From JADLGL01 sp963823045 (GTDB taxonomy: Bacteria > Pseudomonadota > Alphaproteobacteria > Rhizobiales > Kaistiaceae), in the NCBI GenBank assembly GCA_963823045.1, contig CAWGKA010000012.1, positions 496,001 to 560,000 on the forward strand: a stretch of DNA of 64,000 nucleotides, read 5' to 3'. A program made the translations under genes and the position numbers. Positions 57,178 to 64,000 of this stretch are shown here, piece after piece; the first letter of the stretch is position 1, and every line of letters starts with the position of its first letter. A model generated the notes under the pieces. That model had not been told where the DNA came from and searched no databases. It saw only the letters and a program-made list of their open reading frames with translations.

Positions 57178-57315
57178 GTGAAAGTCAAACCTGCGCAGCT
57201 GAGGCTGGTCGGCAAATCCGCCCTGACGCCAAAGGCTGGCGGCGCTCTTGGTCTTTCATTGGGCGCGAGCCTCAAATCGAGCTTGAAAGAAGGGACTCCC
57301 AAGTCTGAGGTTTAA
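57178..57315 (+). CDS. possible 45-residue basic peptide
   Basis: GTG-started frame MKVKPAQLRLVGKSALTPKA, then a Gly/Leu/Ser run and KEGTPKSEV, ending TAA 18 bases before the deacetylase start. Composition looks natural and the frame is placed like a first operon gene, but the ribosome site (GAGGAA) is 19 bases away. The rest of 57013-57177 shows nothing. Confidence 0.35.
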   Translation: MKVKPAQLRLVGKSALTPKAGGALGLSLGASLKSSLKEGTPKSEV

Positions 57316-57333
57316 AAAGAGAAAGTCAAAGCA

Positions 57334-58290
57334 ATGAGATCAGATGGCGCGGTCGTTCTAGTTTATCATCGTGTCGACGAAGGTTATTCAGACCCCTTCG
57401 ACATACAAGTTAGCCCAAGCAATTTTCGCTCTCAGATTGAATATCTTCGTGTAAATTATACTATGACGTCATTAGATAACCTATTGGATATTGTGTCGGC
57501 TGGTTCTGATACTAGTGGCATGGCGGCCATCACCTTTGACGACGGATATCAAAGTGTGCTGACGGTAGCTAAGCCTATTCTTGAGGAGTGCTACGTCCCG
57601 GCGACTGTCTTCCTGACGGCGGATTTCCTGGAGGGAAGGGAGTTTTGGTGGGAACGACTAGTCGCCAATCTGGAAGCGAAATCCGGAGTTCCTGTGACGG
57701 CTGAAAACGCCGCGCAACATAGAGAACTAATTGAGGCATGGGAGAAGTTGCGCTCGTTGAGCCTCGGCAACATCGACCGAGCGCTCCAAGGGCTCGAGGC
57801 TAACGTCGATCCAGACACGGTTTTGCTGCCAAAGTGCCTCACGGCAGAGGAGGCAAAGGAGCTTGTATCAGGTGTCATTTCCGTTGGTGCCCATACTCTA
57901 ACCCATCCTTCCCTGGCTGCGCTGCCCGAGGACATTGTCGAGGAAGAGATAAGGGGATCACGGTACCAGTTGGAGAAGTTCTTCCGTAGTCCTGTGACTA
58001 CGTTTTCGTACCCTTTTGGCGAGTTTGATGAACAGGCTCGCAGTAAGGTGGCGCTCGCGGGATTTCGCTGTGCCTTCGCCTTGGGGCAGACCAGCTTTGG
58101 GAAACGGCCGGATCTGTTTGCGTTGCCGCAAATCAACCCGGGCAATCGAAACGCTGCCGAGTTCGAGGCGCTACTTGGACAAACGGGCCCTGCTCGGGCG
58201 GCAACGCATAGCTCGATTTCGACCGCGCGGGTGGCTTCCGCCTCCGCTGTAGTGCCGGTGCTTCCCGAGTTCAGAACATTCATCCGGTGA
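57334..58290 (+). CDS. polysaccharide deacetylase (NodB family)
   Basis: 318 residues. VLVYHRV start, metal and base TFDDGY (Asp69, Asp70), and zinc-binding HTLTHPSL (His187, His191), then SYPFGEFDE. A helical insert (residues about 105-165) is longer than usual. Removes N- or O-acetyl from sugars; without a signal peptide, so it probably works in the cytosol on a precursor. Its stop overlaps the start of the next gene by 4 bases. Confidence 0.88.
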   Translation: MRSDGAVVLVYHRVDEGYSDPFDIQVSPSNFRSQIEYLRVNYTMTSLDNLLDIVSAGSDTSGMAAITFDDGYQSVLTVAKPILEECYVPATVFLTADFLEGREFWWERLVANLEAKSGVPVTAENAAQHRELIEAWEKLRSLSLGNIDRALQGLEANVDPDTVLLPKCLTAEEAKELVSGVISVGAHTLTHPSLAALPEDIVEEEIRGSRYQLEKFFRSPVTTFSYPFGEFDEQARSKVALAGFRCAFALGQTSFGKRPDLFALPQINPGNRNAAEFEALLGQTGPARAATHSSISTARVASASAVVPVLPEFRTFIR

Positions 58291-59669
58291 GCCGGATCTT
58301 CGGCTTTGATCGGGGGACACCGATTGACCGGCACTTCATCGAACGCTTCTTGGCGCGTCACCGATACGACATTCGCGGCAATGTGCTCGAGATCGGGGAC
58401 CGGTCATACACAGAGCGGTTCGGAATCTCAGGTCTTCAATCCGACGTTCTCGACATACGTCCGGACAACCCAGGGGCCGATATCATTGCGGATCTTCAAT
58501 CTGCCCCGACGTTGCCATCGAGCTTTTATGACTGCGTGATTTCTAACGCAAGTGCTCCAGTTCATACCGAACCCTGAAGCCGCGATAGAGACCATCTATC
58601 GCGTACTGAAGCCGGGTGGCACGCTGCTGCTTAGTACTCCGGTGGTGTCTCCGGCCCCGCGGAGTGACGGGCCGTGGTTTTGGATGTTTCACGAAGCATC
58701 AATCAGAGCCTTACTCGAACGGCGATTTGACAGGCGAAGGTTGCTTGTCGAACAGCACGGCAATGCCGGCGTCGCTGCGATGTTCATGGAAGGCTTGGCA
58801 GTCGAAGACATAACAAGTGAATTGCTGGCCTATGATGACGCTGACTATCCTATGGTAGTCTTGGCGAGGGCGACAAAACCAAATAGTCCCCTCGATTTGC
58901 GTTCCATCAAACTGACGCCGACAAACCCAATTCCATTGGTCTCTATCATAGTGCCTGTATTCAATGCCGAGGTTTTCGTTGGCGATGCGCTCGATAGCGT
59001 GATTGGCCAATCGTATGACGATTGGGAGATTATCATCGTTGATGATGGATCGACAGACAATTCAATGGAACGGATCAGGAGCTTTACGAGTGCTCTTCCA
59101 GATAGGGTCTTCCTTGACAGTCACCCTGATGGTTTGAAATCACGGCCTAAGCGAAACACGCAACCGGGGGATTGAGGCCGCGCGAGGGGCGCTGTTGTGT
59201 TTCTTGGATGCCGACGATGTCTTTCACCCGGAAAAGCTTGCGCATGATGTTGGAGTACTAAAAGCAAATCCCGGCGCCTCTGGGGTTGTCGGTCCAGCCC
59301 TTTGGTGGTGGGACGACGAATCGGGGAGGACGGCCCATATTGATCGAATAATGGCGCCAGGAGATCGTTGCCGGCTCCGAATTCATCGCGGCGACCTTCA
59401 GAGATGGAACGGCCGATCCCCCGTGTCCGGTCACATGGATGTTTCGACGCAAGGTGTTGCCAAATCCGGCGTTTGATCCCAAAGCGATGACGTACGAGGA
59501 TCAGAAGTTTCTGGCTGAAATCGCAAGCAAAGATGATGTGCTGGTCTCGGATGCTTGTGTGGCTGAATATCGCCGGCGGGACGACACGTTGTGGCAGCGG
59601 GCGGAACGCGATGGAACAGGAATCGAGGCCCGGGCATGGTTCAACGAATGGCTGGCGCAGCTTCCCTAG
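58287..59669 (+). CDS. methyltransferase-GT2 fusion (three frameshifts)
   Basis: About 460 residues. MSRIFGFDRGTPIDRHFIER, VLEIGDRSYTERFG (SAM-type), LQFIPNPEAAIETIYRVLKPGGTLLL, a methyltransferase of about 200 residues; then IPLVSIIVPVFNAEVFVGDA, IIIVDDGSTDNSMERI (GT2 DxD region), GLNHGLSETRNRGIEAARGA, CFLDADDVFHPEK, and TYEDQKFLAEIAS. Extra A's near 58548 and 59137, a third shift near 59360. One polypeptide modifying and elongating a glycan, coupled to the deacetylase. Confidence 0.8.
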
Positions 59670-59692
59670 GGTTCACTTCACGCGCGCTGTTT

Positions 59693-61158
59693 CTACGGCT
59701 TCTGAACGGCCCATTGCAGCCAATCCTTCGAGGACGAACCGTTGTGGATTCGGATATCAAGTCCTTGTGCACCAAAGAATTCCTCGACGGCCCGACGCAC
59801 AGTGGGATTGCTCGGTTCGTCTGGATACCAGCACCAATCGTCGCCTGCCATCGTGCCGCCCGATCTTAGCTTAGGCCACCAAGCTATGAGATCCCGCATG
59901 ACACCTTGATAGGTGTGGGCGGCATCCACATAAACAACGTCCACCGAATCGTCGCCAAAGCGTGCCGCCGCAGCCGCGCTGTCTGAAATTACCGGTTGCA
60001 CGTATGACCTTATGGGGGCGATGTTTGCGGAGAAGACCTCGAAAAGCCGACCAGATACTACATCAGGGTCAGTCATGTGGTCCGGCTCATCCTCACTACC
60101 CCGCCAATTGTCAACCGAATAAAACTGAATATTCTTTCCGCTATTGGCGATCTCAACTCCAACAAAAGCCGTGCTTCGTCCCTTCCAGGAGCCAAGCTCG
60201 ACAAATACGGCACCGTCGCGGGCCTTCCTGATCTGCTCAACATAAAGGTCCGCGCCGTCAAACCAGCCGTCCACATCTTGCCAAAAATGATCGACCCTCA
60301 GGGACCCATTCGCCTGAAACCTTCTGGCAAATGTCGAATGCGTTTCGGTTGGTGTGTGGGCATTGCGCCCCTCAGATCGCAAAAGCTGAAGCTCTTCACG
60401 CATTTCGATCGCCCTTCTTCGTAAGATAGCAAACCTCTTTGCCAAGTTCGGCAGGTCCCGAAACAAGTGTCCTTCTGTCGAACGGGACTGGCCGATGTGC
60501 ACAAAGCCGCCATCCGGTTCACAAAGAACGACGGCACGAATCCCCTCCGATAGTACCATTCACCAATGCGAGCCTCCGTAGCCGCGGAATCCTCACTGGC
60601 AAGTCCCGCATAGCCATCTGAAAGCAATTGATAGTCTCTCAGACGGCGGACATTTGGATTGTTGCTGTAGCCGTGCCAGATCCCGTCAAAACAGGTCTTT
60701 AGGTATCGAAACCGAACACCCTCCTTTTCGATTATCTCCTCCTCGAGAGGATGCCCTCCCAAATCGTGCGGTGGTCTCAACCACACCTGAAGGATCTTGC
60801 TGTCATGTTTGAGCAGCCGTATTGATCGTTCAATGAAGTCCGGGGCGGTGGCGGTGCAAACCCAGTCGTCCTCGAGATGCAGTACATAGGGTGTCTCAAT
60901 AGCCCGATAGATACTCGTCCATTGAAGCGATCATCCCGCGCCTCACGCCGTGCACGAATTGCGTAGCCGGCAACCCGATGGTGTCGAGTATCTCCTTGAA
61001 AAGATTCGGCGGCCCCCTCGTCACCCAAGTCCTCCGTCGCAACAATTCTCGAGACTGGATATGAACTGGCTCGAACGAAGGACTCGAGCGTAAGGCGGAG
61101 GAGGTCAAATCGTCCGCAGCTCAGGAGCGCTATGGTAATGCCGGCTGCGGACGTCATA
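59693..61158 (-). CDS. GT2-methyltransferase fusion (frameshifted)
   Basis: About 485 residues. GT2 half: MTSAAGITIALLSCGRFDLL, PVSRIVATEDLGDEGAAE, YVLHLEDDWVCTATAPDF (EDDW metal site), FRYLKTCFDGIWHGYSNNP. The frame then continues, without a stop, through GGFVHIGQSRSTEGHLFRDL into a class I methyltransferase: AVFVELGSWKGRSTAFVGVE, YSVDNWRG, VDVVYVDAAHTYQGV. Shifts near 60900-61080 and 60540. Order opposite to the fusion at 58287. ATGA overlap with the deacetylase upstream. Confidence 0.75.
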
Positions 61159-61867
61159 GCACCCCTGCGTCGGAAATCTTGCGAAGCAGCTGCGCGCCGA
61201 CGTCGCCTCGATGCAGTTCGAAACGCGGTAGAGAAAGGAGGTCGGATGAGGGCGTGAGAGCGCCAGGCTCGCAGGTAAACGCAGCGATAACACCTGCCTC
61301 GCGAGCAAGTCGTGCGACACGAGCATTGAATGAGCCGTAAGGGTAGGCCAAAGCAAACTCGTAGGGAATGCAAAGTTGATCAAGCCTGCTCGCCGACATT
61401 TGTATCTCGGTGACGACTTGGTCGTCACCGAGGGTCACGAGGTCGGCATGGGTGTAGGTGTGAAGGCCTACCACCCAACCCTTGGCTGCGCGGTTTCCTA
61501 GCTGCTCGGCTTCAAGCAAGCGTTGCCTTGGTGCGATCCCCTCGTCCCACTGGTTGGTCGCTCCAATAAGGCCAGCGACCGGAAAGATCAGCGCCTTGAT
61601 GTCGTGCACATCCATGTAAGAGAACGCCGATGCGAGATCTGAATAGCAATCGTCAAACGTAATCAAGAAACTTGCGCCCTGAGAAACAACAAATTCGGGA
61701 AAAGTGCCTTGCTTTACACTTTCCATAAACTGATTTGGATCGACGAAGCTAGCGCCACGCTCAGTAAGGACGTCGAGTATACCGAAATAGTCACTCAGTG
61801 GTATTCCGTATTCACCTACTCGAGTGCCCGAAAGGTCACTTAAGGCGTGGAAGCTAATAATTCGCAT
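61154..61867 (-). CDS. polysaccharide deacetylase-like protein
   Basis: 237 residues from MRIISFHALSDLSGTR. Metal site ITFDDCYSDLA and zinc His in GLHTYTHADL, followed by AYPYGSFNA. All core motifs of the NodB fold are present, although the Gly of TFDDGY is Cys. Second deacetylase of the island. No signal peptide. Overlaps the downstream start by 5 bases. Confidence 0.85.
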   Translation of the reverse strand: MRIISFHALSDLSGTRVGEYGIPLSDYFGILDVLTERGASFVDPNQFMESVKQGTFPEFVVSQGASFLITFDDCYSDLASAFSYMDVHDIKALIFPVAGLIGATNQWDEGIAPRQRLLEAEQLGNRAAKGWVVGLHTYTHADLVTLGDDQVVTEIQMSASRLDQLCIPYEFALAYPYGSFNARVARLAREAGVIAAFTCEPGALTPSSDLLSLPRFELHRGDVGAQLLRKISDAGVL

Positions 61868-61892
61868 GCCTGGAATTCCGTTGCCGCAACGG

Positions 61893-64000
61893 TCAAGCCG
61901 ACAGCACGTATGGGTCATAGTCATGAAGCCCGAAATCGGAACGCGACCTATCGATGCTATTGCTCACTCTTCGCGCCCATCGATTGAGCAACATAGTTCG
62001 GTATTCTGCATGCAGTTCCCTCCTCGACACCACAGTGTTTGCATAGGCAGAAGCCCCAGTTTCTTCGGTGAGCGAAGCTCTCTGATGGTAGTAGGCAAGA
62101 GGCTCCCTAATAACTGACAAATCAAACGCCTTTAATACTCTCAAGTTGAATTCCCAATCACCCAAGACAGGTAGGGCGCCGTCATAGTAGCCAATCCTGT
62201 CAATAACGGTCCGGCGGTATACGAAGGAGTTGTTGGGGAAGAGGTTTTCGCGAGACAGAGCCTCCAGGGAGATGGTGGCGATATCGCTGAACAGGGTAGT
62301 CTCTAACGTAGATATATTGCGGTCTCTGATCTCTTCGCGAACAACCATCGCGTGGGTAACTACGCCCGCAAATCGCGACATTTCGTTGGGCGCGAGCCGT
62401 GCGATTGTTCTAGCCAAGAAGGTAGGTGACCAGCTGTCGTCGTCGTCGAGGAAAGCGACATACTCACTGGAGGTACGAAGGAGGCCGATGTTCGAGCAAT
62501 TCTCCATCCCGGCAGATGTCGGGTTGTGAACGACTGAAACGCGGCCGTTGTACTGCGACCGAAACGTGTCAATGAGTTTGTCGATCGTCCGAGGTTCGCC
62601 GCCATCGTTGATGATGATATGCAGCCAATCGGGAAATGTTTGACTGAGAACACTCTGCATCGCGCGCTCGAGCAATAATGGTCGGTCGTAGGTGCGGGTG
62701 ATGACGGTGACAGCTGCGCCAAGATCTCTGCGCGGCTGAGCTGGAAGGGAGACATCGGCGTCGGCGATCGGGCCTTCGGCAAGAACAGTGCCCGCGAAGG
62801 AGACTTGCCATTTCAGCGACGAATGTCTTCCGCGGAAGCGAGTTGCTGCGCCCGGACCGAGAGCGCAAATCGATGGTCGGTTCCCGTTGTGATCTCGGTT
62901 GCAATACCTGCAACAAGAACGGTGAGCTTCACGCGGGCAAAGGGCGCGGACGGAACGTATGCCTCGCCCTCAATCTTCGTTTGGTCGTGTCGCCACACCC
63001 GCAAGACGGGAGTCAGCAGGGCGACCGGCTTCGGCGCGACGTAGAAAGGTGAGGACTGACCTTGAACACGCAAGGACACCCACACTTCGCTCGCGTCCAG
63101 ACGCTCTGTTGGCACGGTTATGGCGAAGCCGCAGCGACCTCGCTTCTTGCCAGCTTCTAAAAGGTCTTGTCGGAAGAGGTTCGCCTCGGCGCTGGCCACG
63201 GCTTCGCCGTCAACGCAAAGCTCTATGATCGTTCGGGCGCTCGGTCTTTGCGGCAGCCAAGCCCAACCCCGAATGATGTCCGGTGCGAACCGCTCGACCC
63301 GGCCCTCGACCAAGCCGTCAAGGAACCACCCCGGCCGGATTTCCTCGACCAGGCCAGAGGTTTCACCGACTTGAATCTCAAACGTTCCGGTTGGGGCGAT
63401 TTCGGCGAAATTGGCCTCGAACGACGCTGTTGGTCCAGTTGCCCCAACAGCGGCCGCAAGAGATGAGTTTCCGTTCAACTGGAGTTCGACTGGCGGCTGC
63501 GACGTATCGTGCGCCACAAGGCGAACCGCCGGCGGTCTTTCGCCTGAAGGCACCGCAACGAACCCCCGCAAGATGTCTCCGTCGCGGATGTAGCCGGCAC
63601 AGGAATCTCCGACTAGCATCTTTTTTGGAAAGCCCTCCAGAGACTGGTGCGTACCCTTTAATCGAACATCGATTTCGTGCTCGGTCAGAATCCAACAAGC
63701 GCCTGGGGAGCATGGCTCGAAATCCATACCAACCGGTCCCAATCGCGGCCTGATCCAGATCAGGCCGATACTCACACGCACGACATTCGACCACTATCTC
63801 GCCGTCGGCGACCACTTCGACTTCGAGTGCATCATGGGGCTTGTCTGGTGACATGGCCCAACCCGCCAGGAAACGACCCGCGAAAAGCTCAACAGCACCC
63901 TGCAAGTTGCTCACGGTTGGATGCATTTGTTGACTGTTGCCAATAACCTGTCGGGGCTTGCTCACTAGATTGAGGCTGTCCGCATACGCTTCGAGGTATC
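61893..64000 (-). CDS. GT2 glycosyltransferase with N-terminal beta repeats, 5' end beyond the window
   Basis: About 690 residues visible. The N-terminal 380 residues hold repeats with GWAMSPDKPHDALEVEVVAD and GWAWLPQRPSARTIIELCVD patterns (beta-sandwich units of glycan enzymes). After one shift near 63620 and one near 62815 comes GT2: AAVTVITRTYDRPLLLERAM, IIINDGGEPRTIDK, AFLDDDDSWSPTFLART, and LPVLGDWEFNLRVLKAF. The frame stays open to the window edge (YLEAYADSLNLVSKPRQ); GTG 63965 or ATG 63926 are possible starts. First or early gene of the leftward operon. Confidence 0.7.

Overview
The window comes from a GC-rich alphaproteobacterial chromosome, most likely Hyphomicrobiales. Supporting signs are rlmJ next to a short zinc-ribbon gene, several membrane-anchored zinc-ribbon proteins with an IARHW-x-GELPL-type segment, small Omp25-like porins, a palindromic intergenic repeat of the rhizobial kind, and compact, mostly leftward genes closed by strong hairpins. 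No tRNA, rRNA, CRISPR array, integrase, transposase or IS element was recognised. Many conserved genes (pyrE, both GGDEF genes, an ABC ATPase, SulP, a portal gene) are broken by single-base shifts. Almost every junction I resolved is one extra base, so these look like consensus indels rather than pseudogenes. I give each such gene as one full-span CDS and mark the shifts.

Layout. 1-3.2 kb: membrane proteins and an ABC exporter. 3.3-34.7 kb: on the + strand, in the order of a P22-type phage head operon, lie a small terminase-like gene, large terminase (TerL), portal, a coiled-coil protein, scaffold, coat, a head-fibre-like protein, a phage-type glycosyltransferase-like protein and a cut-off head-tail adaptor. 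These are separated by blocks of ordinary chromosomal genes: Sel1 repeats, zinc-ribbon/ClpP-like protease, rlmJ, four outer-membrane barrels, rhomboid, two diguanylate cyclases, L,D-transpeptidase, an ice-binding-domain autotransporter, EF-hand protein, pyrE, GNAT and a trio of related periplasmic proteins. Tail, lysis, integration and replication genes are absent. 34.7-43.2 kb: PhyH-type dioxygenase, two coupled unknown proteins, SulP transporter, a sulfotransferase, TPR protein, a fifth small barrel, a LapG-like cysteine protease and a small secreted protein.

43.2-64 kb: a glycan island, mostly leftward. It has at least seven glycosyltransferase proteins, three methyltransferase domains (two fused to family-2 glycosyltransferases, in opposite domain orders), two NodB-type deacetylases, one sulfotransferase plus a sulfotransferase-like fragment, and a duplicated two-gene glycosyltransferase module. 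No flippase, polymerase or export ATPase is visible, so the product could be a surface polysaccharide or a protein-linked glycan, probably methylated, deacetylated and sulfated. The two features most worth following are the interleaved P22-like head genes and the ice-binding-like autotransporter.
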